Shown here piece by piece: positions 16,343-26,554 of a stretch of DNA of 64,000 bases. Position numbers and translations under genes: made by a program. A model generated the notes under the pieces. That model ran no database searches. It was given only the letters and a program-made list of their open reading frames with translations, and was not told the DNA's origin. Each line of letters begins with the position of its first letter. Position 1 is the stretch's first letter. Origin of the DNA: DATKQY01 sp035532475 (GTDB lineage: Bacteria; Actinomycetota; Acidimicrobiia; Acidimicrobiales; Bog-793); contig DATKQY010000003.1 in assembly GCA_035532475.1 (NCBI GenBank), positions 1 through 64,000 on the forward strand, in the 5' to 3' direction.

Positions 16343-18979
16343 ATGGGCTCAGCGCAGGGAGGGCTGCCTGAGGACGCCGTCGCGCTGCTTCGACTCGTCC
16401 TTGAGACGGCTGGCGAGGGGGTGTACGCGACCGACGCCGAGGGTCGCTGCACGTACCTGAACGCGGCCGGCGCGCTGATGTTCCGCATCGACGCCGGCGA
16501 GGCGCTCGGGCGCGACGTGCACCGGCTGCACCACGGCGCCGGGATCGAGACCGACGCCTGCAGCGCGTGCACCCTCACGCCGATCGGCGGCCAGCAGCGG
16601 GCCGACGACCTGTTCCGCGCCGCCGACGGGACGGTGTTCCCTGTCGCCTACACGCTCACCCGCGGCGGCGAGCCGGCCGTGACGCGTGTCGTCGTGTTCA
16701 ACGAGATCCGCGAGCGCAAGCGGGTCGAGGCGGCGCTGCGCCAGTCCGAGCTCAAGTTCCGCGCCGTCACCGAGTCGGCGAACGACGCCATCGTCTCGAC
16801 GGACACGAACGGGAACATCGTCGCCTGGAACCGGGCCGCGAGCGAGATGTTCGGCTACACCGAGGACGAGGTCATCGACGAGCCGTTCGCCCCCTTGCTG
16901 CCCGGCTTCTCGGAGAAGGGCGCCGGCCTCGCGCTCGAGCAGCCGAAGGCCGCCGGCGACGCGGCGGGCAGCGCCACCGTCGAGGCGGAGGGGCGCCGCA
17001 AGGACGGCAGCACCTTTCCCCTCGAGCTCTCCGTCGCCCAGTGGAAGCGCGGCGACGCCTGCTACTTCACCGGGATCCTGCGGGATATCACCGATCGCAA
17101 GCGTGCCGAGGCGGAGCTGGCCCGGGGGGTCGCGCTGGTCCAGCTCCTCGAGTCGGTCGCCCTGGCGGCGAACGAGGCCTCCGATCCGCAAAAGGCGCTG
17201 CAGTTCGCCGTGACGAGGATCTGTGCCCACAGCGGCTGGGGCGCGGGGCACGCCTACTTCGTCGAGCAGTCCGACCCTCCGCGCCCTGTCGCCTCCGAGA
17301 TCTGGCACCTCGGTGACCCCAAGCGCTTCCGCGCCTTCCGCCGGGCGACGAGTCGCGCCCTGGCCGGCGACGCCGACACGCTCCCCCCGCGCGTCGCCGA
17401 GACGAGCCGCCCGGTCTGGATGCCGGACGTCACCGCCGAGGACCTCCCAGCGCGCATCCGCATGGCGGCGATGGTCGGGTTCCGTTCGGCGTTCGCCCTG
17501 CCGGTGCTCGCCGGGCGCGACCTCGTCGCGCTGCTCGAGTTCTTCGCCGAGGACATGGCCGAGCCGCATGACACCTTCGTCGAGGTGATGGGACAGATCG
17601 GCGCGCAGCTCGGACGGGTCGTCGAGCGCCAGCGCGCCGAGGAGCAGCTCACCTACCACGCCCTCCACGACGAGCTCACCGGCCTGCCCAACCGGGTGCT
17701 CTTCTTCGACCGGCTGACCGTCGCCCTCGGGCGCGCCAGGCGTCACGCACCAGTCGCCGTGCTCTTCCTCGACCTCGACCGCTTCAAGCTCGTGAACGAC
17801 AGCCTCGGCCACGACGCGGGGGACCAGCTCCTCGTGCAGGTCGCCGCCCGACTGAGCTCGGCGCTTCGCGAGAGCGACACCATCGCGCGCTTCGGCGGCG
17901 ACGAGTTCGTCGTTCTCTGCGAGGACGTGGTCTCCGCTGACGAGGTCGTCGGGGTGGCCGAGCGGCTGTCGCAGTCCCTCGCCGCGCCGATCGCGCTCGC
18001 CGACGGCGAGGTCTTCATCACGACGAGCATCGGCATCGCCTTCTCCGAGGGTCCCGACCAGACGCCCCAGGCGCTGCTGCGCGACGCCGACGCCGCCCTC
18101 TACCGGGCAAAGGAGCTCGGGCGCGGCGGCTACGAGCTGTTCAACGAGCAGATGCGCGCCCGCGCCGTCGAGCGGCTCGCCACGGTGAACGCGCTGCACC
18201 GCGCGATCGAGCGCGACGAGCTCCTCCTCTACTACCAGCCCATCGTCGAGCTGGTCAGCGGCTCGATCGTCGGCATGGAGGCGCTCGTGCGCTGGCAGCA
18301 CCACGAGCGCGGCCTCGTCCCCCCGACGGAGTTCATCCCCCTCGCCGAGGAGAGCGGCCTGATCGTCGAGCTCGGCCGCTGGGTGCTGCGGGAGGCCTGC
18401 GCCCAGGCGCGGCGCTGGAGCGAGGCACTGCCCGGGTCGACCCTGACGATGAGCGTGAACCTGTCGGCGCGCGAGCTCCAGCACCCGATGGTCGTCGAGG
18501 AGGTGGCGGACGCCCTCGCCTCCGCCCGGGTGGACCCGAGGCGCCTCGTCCTCGAGATCACCGAGTCGGTCCTGATGAACGACACGCGGGCGACGCTCGA
18601 CCGCCTCCAGCAGCTTCGGGACCTCGGCGTCCGGCTCGCCATCGACGACTTCGGCACCGGCTACTCGTCGCTCGCGTCGCTGCGCCGCCTGCCGGTCGAC
18701 GTCTTGAAGATCGACAAGTCGTTCATCGACGGGCTCGGCGTCGACCGTGACGAATCGGCGATCACCCGAACCGTCGTTCGCCTCGCCCAGGCCCTCGGCC
18801 TAGAGACGGTCGCCGAGGGCGTCGAGCGTGCCGAGGTGGCGGCCGAGCTCCTGACGCTCGGCTGTCACCTCGCCCAGGGCTACCACTTCTCGCGGCCCCT
18901 CCCCGCCGCCGAGCTCGACCAGCTCCTGCGGAGCCAGTTCGACCCGACGCCCGCGAGGCGCGGCAAGCTCGTCTCCTGA
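16343..18979 (+). CDS. PAS-PAS-GAF-GGDEF-EAL c-di-GMP signalling protein
   Basis: 878 residues without membrane helices. Two PAS domains (about 15-125 and 130-255), a GAF domain (about 260-425), a diguanylate cyclase domain with intact GGDEF (518-522) and an EAL phosphodiesterase domain with EAL at 646-648. Further EAL-domain motifs are EITESVL and DDFGTGYSSL, and the catalytic Glu/Asp set looks complete. Both activities may therefore exist. The first PAS domain contains a CSACT cysteine pair that could sense redox or bind metal. It converges on otsA. Confidence 0.93.
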   Translation: MGSAQGGLPEDAVALLRLVLETAGEGVYATDAEGRCTYLNAAGALMFRIDAGEALGRDVHRLHHGAGIETDACSACTLTPIGGQQRADDLFRAADGTVFPVAYTLTRGGEPAVTRVVVFNEIRERKRVEAALRQSELKFRAVTESANDAIVSTDTNGNIVAWNRAASEMFGYTEDEVIDEPFAPLLPGFSEKGAGLALEQPKAAGDAAGSATVEAEGRRKDGSTFPLELSVAQWKRGDACYFTGILRDITDRKRAEAELARGVALVQLLESVALAANEASDPQKALQFAVTRICAHSGWGAGHAYFVEQSDPPRPVASEIWHLGDPKRFRAFRRATSRALAGDADTLPPRVAETSRPVWMPDVTAEDLPARIRMAAMVGFRSAFALPVLAGRDLVALLEFFAEDMAEPHDTFVEVMGQIGAQLGRVVERQRAEEQLTYHALHDELTGLPNRVLFFDRLTVALGRARRHAPVAVLFLDLDRFKLVNDSLGHDAGDQLLVQVAARLSSALRESDTIARFGGDEFVVLCEDVVSADEVVGVAERLSQSLAAPIALADGEVFITTSIGIAFSEGPDQTPQALLRDADAALYRAKELGRGGYELFNEQMRARAVERLATVNALHRAIERDELLLYYQPIVELVSGSIVGMEALVRWQHHERGLVPPTEFIPLAEESGLIVELGRWVLREACAQARRWSEALPGSTLTMSVNLSARELQHPMVVEEVADALASARVDPRRLVLEITESVLMNDTRATLDRLQQLRDLGVRLAIDDFGTGYSSLASLRRLPVDVLKIDKSFIDGLGVDRDESAITRTVVRLAQALGLETVAEGVERAEVAAELLTLGCHLAQGYHFSRPLPAAELDQLLRSQFDPTPARRGKLVS

Positions 18980-18991
18980 TCCCGCGCCGGC

Positions 18992-20437
18992 TCAGCCGCC
19001 GCGCCGCGCCACGGGCCGGCGTGCGGCCGCGACGAGCTCGTCGAACCAGAGCCTCGGAGGTCGTGAGGCGGCGAGCGCGACGAGCGCACGGCTGCGCTCG
19101 GCCCGCTCGGACGCCGGCATCTCGAGGGCGCGCTCGAGGGCGGCCGCGGTGCCGTGGACGTCGAAGGGCTCGACCTCGAGGGCGTGGGCGCCGAGCTCCT
19201 CGAACGCCCCGGCGTCGTGCGAGAGCGCCAGCACCCCGTCCCGGCTGTTCACGACGGGACCCTCCTTGGCGACGAGGTTCATGCCGTCGCGAATCGGGTT
19301 GACGAGCAGCACGTCGTAGCGGGAGAGCGCGGCGACGCTCGCCTCGAAGTCGTCGGCGACCTCGAGCTCGACCGGCGGGCGACCGCCGGAGGCGAAGCGC
19401 TCGTTCACCCTGGCGACGAGGTGCTCGACCTCGCTGCGGTAGGCGAGGTACTCGGGCAGCTCCTGGCGCGAGGGGTAGGTGCGGGCGAGGAACACGGCCT
19501 CGCGCCGCCAGCGGGGGCCGCGCTCGAGGAGCTCCTCGAAGGCGAGGAAGCCGCGCAGCAGGTTCTTCGACGGCTCGACCCGGTCGCTGCGCAGCACGAG
19601 CCGGCGTCCGGCCAACCGTTCCTCGAGCGCCTCCCGGCGCTCGCCGCAGGCCGGCGAGGCGGCGATCGCCCGCAGCTCGTCGGCATCGGTGCCGAGCGCC
19701 GAGACGAAGGTCCGCGGCGCCTCCCCGAGGAGGGCGGTCGCGCCGGCGCGGAAGCGGTCCGCCCACACCCGCGTGTGGAAGCCGCAGGCGCCGAAGGACG
19801 CCATGGACGAGAGGAGCTCGACGGCGATCGAGCGTGGCAGGGTCCGCAGCTCGTCGGGCCCGCAGAACGGCGTGTGGGTGAAGTGGACGGTCTTCAGGTC
19901 GGGCCGTAGCTCGGCCAGGTGGGCGCCGGCGAGGAACAGGTGGTAGTCGTTCACGACCACCGTGGCGCCGTCGTTCGCCGCGCTGGCGACCTCCTCGGCG
20001 ATCGCCCGGTTGAAGGCCCGGTAGCCCTCCCACGCCTCGTGCCATCGCCGGTCGAACAGCGGGCGGCGCGTGAGGTCGAACATGTTGTGGAGCAGGAACC
20101 ACAGCGTCCCGTTGGCGATCACCCGGTAGGCGGCGTCGCGCACCTCGCGCGGCAGGTCGACCAGGTGCAGGTCGATGCCGCCGCCGAGGTCCGCCCCCAC
20201 GCCCTCGCCGGCGGCGCGTCGGTCGCCCTCGGTCATCGCCGAGGCGATCCAGAGCGCGTTCGTCCCGGAGAGGGCCCGTAGCAGGCTCGGCGCGAGCCCA
20301 CCGGCAGCGTGGTGCACGACCAGCTCGTCGTCCTCGCCGAGCTGGAAGCTCGCCGGTCCCCGGTTCGCGACGACCACGAGGTCGCTCCCGGCGGTCGGCG
20401 CCGGGCGTGCGCCGCGGGAGGCCGCGTCGCCGTTCAC
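18992..20437 (-). CDS. otsA: Trehalose-6-phosphate synthase (GT20)
   Basis: 481 residues. GT20 signatures: VANRGP, WFLLHNMFD, VVNDYHLFLAG, HFTHTPFCGP, FHTRVWADRF and NPIRDGMNLVAKE. The usual VDRLDYTKG segment reads SDRVEPSKNL, so this belongs to a divergent branch; glucosylglycerol-phosphate synthase is a possible alternative. The product would be dephosphorylated by OtsB (13616). It lies 22 bp after gpgS in the same direction, so both compatible-solute routes are co-transcribed. Confidence 0.85.
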   Translation of the reverse strand: MNGDAASRGARPAPTAGSDLVVVANRGPASFQLGEDDELVVHHAAGGLAPSLLRALSGTNALWIASAMTEGDRRAAGEGVGADLGGGIDLHLVDLPREVRDAAYRVIANGTLWFLLHNMFDLTRRPLFDRRWHEAWEGYRAFNRAIAEEVASAANDGATVVVNDYHLFLAGAHLAELRPDLKTVHFTHTPFCGPDELRTLPRSIAVELLSSMASFGACGFHTRVWADRFRAGATALLGEAPRTFVSALGTDADELRAIAASPACGERREALEERLAGRRLVLRSDRVEPSKNLLRGFLAFEELLERGPRWRREAVFLARTYPSRQELPEYLAYRSEVEHLVARVNERFASGGRPPVELEVADDFEASVAALSRYDVLLVNPIRDGMNLVAKEGPVVNSRDGVLALSHDAGAFEELGAHALEVEPFDVHGTAAALERALEMPASERAERSRALVALAASRPPRLWFDELVAAARRPVARRGG

Positions 20438-20459
20438 CGCTGCGGCCCCGTCACGGGGC

Positions 20460-21266
20460 TCACGTGACCGGGATGCGGCTGCGGCCGAGCGCCACGGCGA
20501 GCACCTCGCGCGCCTGGGGCGCGAGCTCCGCGAGGGGGCGGTTCCGGTGGACGCGCACGCCGAGGTCCACCTGGGCGATGGCGCCGGCCCCGTGGCGCCC
20601 GGCCACGTCGAGGAGGAGCCCCATCTCGACGCCGTAGCCCTCGGCCAGCTCCAGCTCCTCGACGACGCTGCGGCGCACCGCCGTCTCGCCGGCGAGGGGC
20701 TGGGAGAGCGCGGCGAGCGAGGGGAAGAGCAGGGAGATCGCCGGGCGGGCGACGAGCTCGGTGACGCGGCCGCCTCCCGAGGGGTCGCCGCGATACGCCC
20801 TCGTGTAGCAGCCCTTCACGAGGACGAGGTCCGGGCGTACGAGCAACGGCCCGAGCAGGCCGGTGACGAAGTGGTCGCGCAGGTTCACCACGTCGGCGTC
20901 GAGGAAGACGACGAGGTCGCCCGTCGTCACCTCGACGCCGCGCCGCATCGCCCCGCCCTTGCCGATCGCCGCGGGGCGCGCCGCGCACCTGCCCTCGGTG
21001 CTCGGCACGACGCGGGCGCCGGCGCGCTCGGCCACGGCGGCCGTGGCGTCGAGCGAGCCGTCGTCGATCACGACGAGCTCGTCGACGATGCGCGTGCGCT
21101 CGACGAGCTCGTAGCGCACGGCCGCGACGACGCGCGCCACCGTGCGCTCCTCGTCGCGGGCGGGGATGCAGACCGCGACGCGGTGATCGCCCTTCAGGTC
21201 GGCCAGGCGATCGGCGGGGAACTCCCGGTGGTCGAACGTCGAGATCTCGCCCTCGGCGCCGGTCAC
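20460..21266 (-). CDS. gpgS: Glucosyl-3-phosphoglycerate synthase
   Basis: 268 residues from GTG 21266. GT-A fold glycosyltransferase: VCIPARDEERT, VVIDDGSLDAT, GKGGAMRRGVE and the metal-binding DAD in VVFLDADV. VKGCYTRAYRG and PLAGETAVRR are typical of GpgS, which transfers glucose to 3-phosphoglycerate as the first step to glucosylglycerate and, in mycobacteria, methylglucose lipopolysaccharide. It is the first gene of the gpgS-otsA pair. The start is not backed by a strong ribosome site. Confidence 0.85.
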   Translation of the reverse strand: MTGAEGEISTFDHREFPADRLADLKGDHRVAVCIPARDEERTVARVVAAVRYELVERTRIVDELVVIDDGSLDATAAVAERAGARVVPSTEGRCAARPAAIGKGGAMRRGVEVTTGDLVVFLDADVVNLRDHFVTGLLGPLLVRPDLVLVKGCYTRAYRGDPSGGGRVTELVARPAISLLFPSLAALSQPLAGETAVRRSVVEELELAEGYGVEMGLLLDVAGRHGAGAIAQVDLGVRVHRNRPLAELAPQAREVLAVALGRSRIPVT

Positions 21267-21386
21267 GGGTCCATCTTCGCCGCTGGTCCCTTCCGCGGCA
21301 ATTGCCCACCTCACGGCGGTGGCCGGCGCGGGCCGGCCGCAGGGGCACTTTGACGAGCGTGCGCCCGTCGTCCACACTTGAGCCCA

Positions 21387-21506
21387 TCATCCAGAGCGGC
21401 TGAGGGACGGGCCCTGCGACGCCGCGGCAACCAGTGCCAGGAAGAACCGCCTCCTCGCCGGGAGGGGCGGGGATCCGACGCAAGGTGCCAATGCCCGAGC
21501 GATGAG
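21387..21506 (+). ncRNA. SAM-I (S-box) riboswitch ahead of the thrC-like gene
   Basis: The S-box core is readable: ATCATCCAGAGCGGCTGAGG (about 21386-21405), GGACGGGCCC, a kink-turn loop, CGCGGCAACCAG (about 21424-21435), a GC-rich P3 hairpin around CCGCCTCC/GGAGGGGCGG, and AAGGTGCCAATGCCCGAG (21482-21499). P1 can close by TCATC (21387-21391) with GATGA (21501-21505). The ribosome site AGGAGG directly follows and partly overlaps P1, so SAM binding probably blocks translation. Confidence 0.85.
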
Positions 21507-21515
21507 GAGGATGCC

Positions 21516-22775
21516 ATGGGTGCCATCGAAGGTCTGCGCTGTCGGGAGTGCGGACGGTCCTACCCGGCAGAGGCGCTCCACGTGTGCGACTTCTGCTTCG
21601 GTCCGCTCGAGGTCGTCTACGACTACGACGCCCTGCGGCGACGCGTCTCGCACGCGTCCATCGCGGCGGGGCCGCCGACGATCTGGCGCTATGCGGAGCT
21701 GCTCCCCGCGGCGAGCTCGGCGCCGGTCGACCTCGGCGCCGGCTTCACCCCGCTCGTGCGCGCCGACCGGCTCGCCGCCGAGCTCGGCCTCGGCGAGCTC
21801 TGGCTGAAGGACGACACCCGCAACCCGACCGGGTCGTTCAAGGACCGGGTGGTCGCGGTCGCGCTCTCCAAAGCGCGCGAGCTCGGCTTCAAGGTCGCCG
21901 CCTGCGCCTCGACGGGGAACCTGGCGAACTCGGTCGCCGCCCACGCCGCCCGGGCCGGGATGGACTCGTACGTCTTCGTCCCGAGCAACCTCGAGCGGGT
22001 GAAGATCGTGACCACCGCGGTCTTCGGCGGCCGCCTCATCGCCGTCGAGGGCACCTACGACGACGTGAACCGGCTCTGCGCGGAGCTGGCGAGCGAGCAC
22101 CCCGACTGGGCGTTCGTCAACGTCAACGTGCGCCCGTACTACGCGGAGGGCTCCAAGACCCTCGCCTACGAGGTCGCCGAGCAGCTCGGCTGGACGGCGC
22201 CGGACCACGTGGTCGTCCCGATCGCCTCGGGCAGCCAGCTGACCAAGATCCACAAGGGCTTCCACGAGCTCAACGAGCTCGGCCTGATCGAGGGCGGCGA
22301 CGACGTGCGGGTCTCGGGGGCCCAGGCCGAGGGGTGCAGCCCCGTGGCCACCGCCTTCGCCACCGGCTCCGACACGATCCGGCCGGTGCGCCCCGACACC
22401 ATCGCCAAGTCGCTCGCCATCGGCAACCCGGCCGACGGCTGGTACGCGCTGCAGGCCGTGCGCTCGAGCGGGGGGGCCGTCGAGTCCGCCACCGACCCCG
22501 AGGTGATCGACGCGATCCGCCTGCTGGCGCGCACCGAGGGCATCTTCGCCGAGACGGCCGGCGGCGTCACCGTCGCCACGCTGGCCAAGCTCGCCGCCGC
22601 GGGCGTCGTGCGGCGAGACGAGCGGGTGGTCGCCTACATCACCGGCAACGGCCTGAAGACCGTCGAGGCGCTCGAGGACCAGCTCGGGCCGAGCGCGGTC
22701 ATCCCCCCGACGATCGAGGCGTTCGAGTCCGCGGAGCGCGAGGCCGAGCACGACGAGGAAGGAAGCCGTCGATGA
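21516..22775 (+). CDS. thrC: Threonine synthase-like PLP enzyme
   Basis: 419 residues from ATG 21516. An N-terminal zinc-ribbon-like piece has Cys9, Cys12 and a second CDFC pair. The fold-type II PLP body has the PLP lysine in NPTGSFKDR, the phosphate-binding region CASTGNLANSVAA and a Ser/Gly loop. Known threonine synthases make threonine from O-phosphohomoserine. Control by a SAM riboswitch and a 4-nt ATGA overlap with a MoaD-like sulfur carrier suggest a role in methionine/homocysteine synthesis instead or in addition (inference). The ATG at 21511 is out of frame. Confidence 0.85.
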   Translation: MGAIEGLRCRECGRSYPAEALHVCDFCFGPLEVVYDYDALRRRVSHASIAAGPPTIWRYAELLPAASSAPVDLGAGFTPLVRADRLAAELGLGELWLKDDTRNPTGSFKDRVVAVALSKARELGFKVAACASTGNLANSVAAHAARAGMDSYVFVPSNLERVKIVTTAVFGGRLIAVEGTYDDVNRLCAELASEHPDWAFVNVNVRPYYAEGSKTLAYEVAEQLGWTAPDHVVVPIASGSQLTKIHKGFHELNELGLIEGGDDVRVSGAQAEGCSPVATAFATGSDTIRPVRPDTIAKSLAIGNPADGWYALQAVRSSGGAVESATDPEVIDAIRLLARTEGIFAETAGGVTVATLAKLAAAGVVRRDERVVAYITGNGLKTVEALEDQLGPSAVIPPTIEAFESAEREAEHDEEGSRR

Positions 22776-23047
22776 GCGTCACCGTCCGCATCCCCGCCCA
22801 GCTGCGCCCCCTGACCGGCGGCGCCGGCGAGGTGGCCGTCGAGTGCACGACGGTGCGCGAGGCGATCGCGGCGCTCGACGCCGCACACCCGGGCGTGGGC
22901 GAGCGCCTCCTCGACGACGACGGCGCCCTGCGGCGCTTCGTCAACCTCTTCCTCGCCGAGGAGGACGTCCGCTTCCTCGAGGGCCTCGACACGCCCGTCG
23001 TCGACGGCCAGACGCTCTCCGTCGTCCCGGCCGTCGCCGGCGGCTGA
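22772..23047 (+). CDS. MoaD/ThiS/CysO-like sulfur carrier protein
   Basis: 91 residues, beta-grasp fold: VTVRIPAQLRPLTGG start, a central helix and a C-terminal VVPAVAGG. The ending Gly-Gly is what sulfur carriers need for adenylation and thiocarboxylation. It overlaps the thrC-like stop by ATGA, so the two are coupled. Candidates for its role are a carrier for cysteine (CysO), homocysteine (HcyS-like) or molybdopterin. The neighbour and the upstream SAM riboswitch favour sulfur amino acids. No activating enzyme or JAMM peptidase is in the window. Confidence 0.85.
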   Translation: MSVTVRIPAQLRPLTGGAGEVAVECTTVREAIAALDAAHPGVGERLLDDDGALRRFVNLFLAEEDVRFLEGLDTPVVDGQTLSVVPAVAGG

Positions 23048-23120
23048 CCCCGCCGGCCGGCTCCCTCCCCCCGGCGCGTCGGGGTCGCGGTTGCGCCGCT
23101 ACGCTGACCGTGGTTTGCTA

Positions 23121-23147
23121 TTAGCACTCGACGTAGGAGAGTGCCAA
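23121..23147. promoter_or_regulatory. CIRCE operator (HrcA site) upstream of groEL
   Basis: TTAGCACTC, nine-base spacer, GAGTGCCAA: the CIRCE inverted repeat with one deviation in the right arm (consensus GAGTGCTAA). It lies 39 bases before the groEL start, implying heat-shock repression by HrcA. Confidence 0.93.
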
Positions 23148-23185
23148 CGCTCGGCTCGCCGAGCAGCCAAGGGAGGACACCCGAG

Positions 23186-24811
<1,626 letters not shown>

Positions 24812-24872
24812 CCCCGACGGCGTGCCGGCCGCCCCCAACCGGGCGGGCGGCGGCCGCAGGCCAGGCAGTGAG

Positions 24873-24900
24873 CGACGGGGCGCCTGCGGGCGCCCCGTCG
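24873..24900 (+). terminator. Terminator after groEL
   Basis: Perfect 12-bp stem CGACGGGGCGCC (24873-24884) and GGCGCCCCGTCG (24889-24900) with a four-base loop, 62 bases after the groEL stop. No U-tract follows. Confidence 0.6.
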
Positions 24901-24945
24901 TCGCGCCCGGGAACGGCCCGGCCCGGCCCCTCGTAGACTCAGGGC

Positions 24946-25674
24946 GTGCGCACGACCGACGAGGGCAGGCACCGGACGCCGGCGGAGGGCGGGGAAGCAT
25001 CGACGCCCGACCACCGGGGCTGGGCCGTCCTCCACCTCTTCTGCACGCTCGAGGCGGGGGCCGACGCCACCGCCGTCGAGCTGGCGGTGAAGGACTGCCA
25101 GACCTCGGGTCACCAGGTCGTGACGGCGGCGCTCCTCGGGCACAAGGCGGACCTCGCGGTGATGGCGCTCGGGCCCTCGCCCGAACGGCTGCGTGCGCTG
25201 CAGAGCTCCCTCCGGCGCGCGGGTTGTCGAGCCATGTGGTCCTACGTCTCGCTCACCGAGGTGTCCGAGTACGCGGGCGGCATCCCCGAGGCGATGCGCG
25301 AGGCGCGGCTCCACCCGGTGCTGCCGCCCGCCGGGATGCCCGCGTTCTGCTTCTACCCGATGTCGAAGCGCCGGAGCGCCGCCGACAACTGGTACCAGCT
25401 CTCCTACGATGAGCGCCTCCAGCTGATGCGCGGCCACGGCAGCGTCGGGCGGACGTTCCACGGGCGGGTGGTGCAGCTGATCACGGGCTCGACCGGCCTC
25501 GACGACTGGGAGTGGGGCGTGACGTTGTTCGGGCGGGATCTCGACGTGCTGAAGGAGTGCGTGTACACGATGCGCTTCGACGAGGCGTCCGCCCGCTACG
25601 CCGAGTTCGGCCCGTTCGTGGCCGGGACCGTCGGCGGCACCGCCGAGGTGCTCGCCGCCCTCGGGGCGGGCTGA
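24946..25674 (+). CDS. hemQ: Coproheme decarboxylase HemQ (chlorite dismutase family)
   Basis: 242 residues from GTG 24946. The second half is strongly HemQ-like: FYPMSKRR (Tyr137, equivalent of the catalytic Tyr), NWYQLSYDERLQLMRGHG (His164, likely proximal ligand), LITGSTGLDDWEWGVTLF and the ending MRFDEASARYAEFGPF. It converts coproheme III to heme b, the last step of the coproporphyrin-dependent pathway used by actinobacteria. Residues 1-22 are a variable tail. larE starts 5 bp later, but a functional link is not evident. Confidence 0.9.
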   Translation: MRTTDEGRHRTPAEGGEASTPDHRGWAVLHLFCTLEAGADATAVELAVKDCQTSGHQVVTAALLGHKADLAVMALGPSPERLRALQSSLRRAGCRAMWSYVSLTEVSEYAGGIPEAMREARLHPVLPPAGMPAFCFYPMSKRRSAADNWYQLSYDERLQLMRGHGSVGRTFHGRVVQLITGSTGLDDWEWGVTLFGRDLDVLKECVYTMRFDEASARYAEFGPFVAGTVGGTAEVLAALGAG

Positions 25675-25678
25675 GCCC

Positions 25679-26554
25679 GTGACCCTCGAGGCTGCGCCGG
25701 CGCGCGCCGTCGAGCTCGACCGTCTCGAAGCGGTCCTGCGGCGGCTCGGGCGCGTCGTCGTCGCCCTCTCCGGCGGCGCCGACTCCGCCTTCCTCGCGTT
25801 CGTGGCAACGGCAGCGCTCGGTCCGGAGGCGGTGCTGTGCGCCACGGCGGTGTCGCCCTCGCTCGCCCCCGAGGAGGAGCAGGAGTGCTCCCGGCTCGCC
25901 CGGGAGTGGTCGCTCCGCCACCGTGCCGTGCGCACCGACGAGCTGGCACGGGCCGCCTACGCCGCCAACGGGCTCGACCGCTGCTACCACTGCAAGTCCG
26001 AGCTGATGGACGCCCTGGCGCCGCTCGCCGCGGCGGAGGGCGCGACGGTGGTCCTCGGGGTCAACCTGGACGACCTCGGGGAGCACCGACCCGGTCAGCA
26101 GGCGGCGGCCGAGCGCGGCGCGTCCTTCCCGCTCGTCGAGGCCGGCCTCACCAAGGCGCGCCTTCGCGAGCTCTCGCGCCAGCTCGGCCTGCGGACCTGG
26201 GACAAGCCGGCCGCGGCGTGCCTCGCCTCGCGGGTCCCCCACGGCACGCCGGTGACCTTCGGCGTGCTCGGTCAGGTGGCGCGCGCCGAGTCGGCGCTGC
26301 GCCGACTCGGCTTCTCGCAGCTGCGCGTCCGCCACTACGGCGAGTGCGCGCGTCTCGAGCTCGCCCTCGGCGAGCTCGAGCAGGCCCTCGCGGCCCGCGA
26401 GGCGGTCGTCGAGGCGCTGCACGGCGTGGGCTACCGCTACGTGACGCTCGACCTCGAGGGCCTGCGCTCGGGGAACCTCGCCCGCAGCGCGCTCGCCGAC
26501 GCCGCCCTCGCCCCGCCGGGCGCTCCCGGCCCGCCGGGGCGCGAGCACCGGTGA
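25679..26554 (+). CDS. larE: LarE-like ATP-dependent sulfurtransferase
   Basis: 291 residues. PP-loop ATPase with VVALSGGADSAFLA, the family motif LDRCYHCKSELM, GVNLDDLGEHRPG, and the Cys in WDKPAAACLASRVPHG that LarE sacrifices as sulfur source for the nickel-pincer nucleotide. larB and larC are not nearby, so it may serve another sulfur insertion. GTG start. Its stop overlaps the next gene's GTG (GTGA), coupling it to a NIL-domain protein. Confidence 0.85.
   Translation: MTLEAAPARAVELDRLEAVLRRLGRVVVALSGGADSAFLAFVATAALGPEAVLCATAVSPSLAPEEEQECSRLAREWSLRHRAVRTDELARAAYAANGLDRCYHCKSELMDALAPLAAAEGATVVLGVNLDDLGEHRPGQQAAAERGASFPLVEAGLTKARLRELSRQLGLRTWDKPAAACLASRVPHGTPVTFGVLGQVARAESALRRLGFSQLRVRHYGECARLELALGELEQALAAREAVVEALHGVGYRYVTLDLEGLRSGNLARSALADAALAPPGAPGPPGREHR

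Noticed and set aside
21511..21513. ATG directly after AGGAGG as start of the threonine-synthase-like gene
   Set aside because: It is out of frame with the protein; the in-frame ATG is 21516.
23048..23185. Short groES before groEL
   Set aside because: Only 138 bases with CIRCE and a ribosome site; no room for groES.
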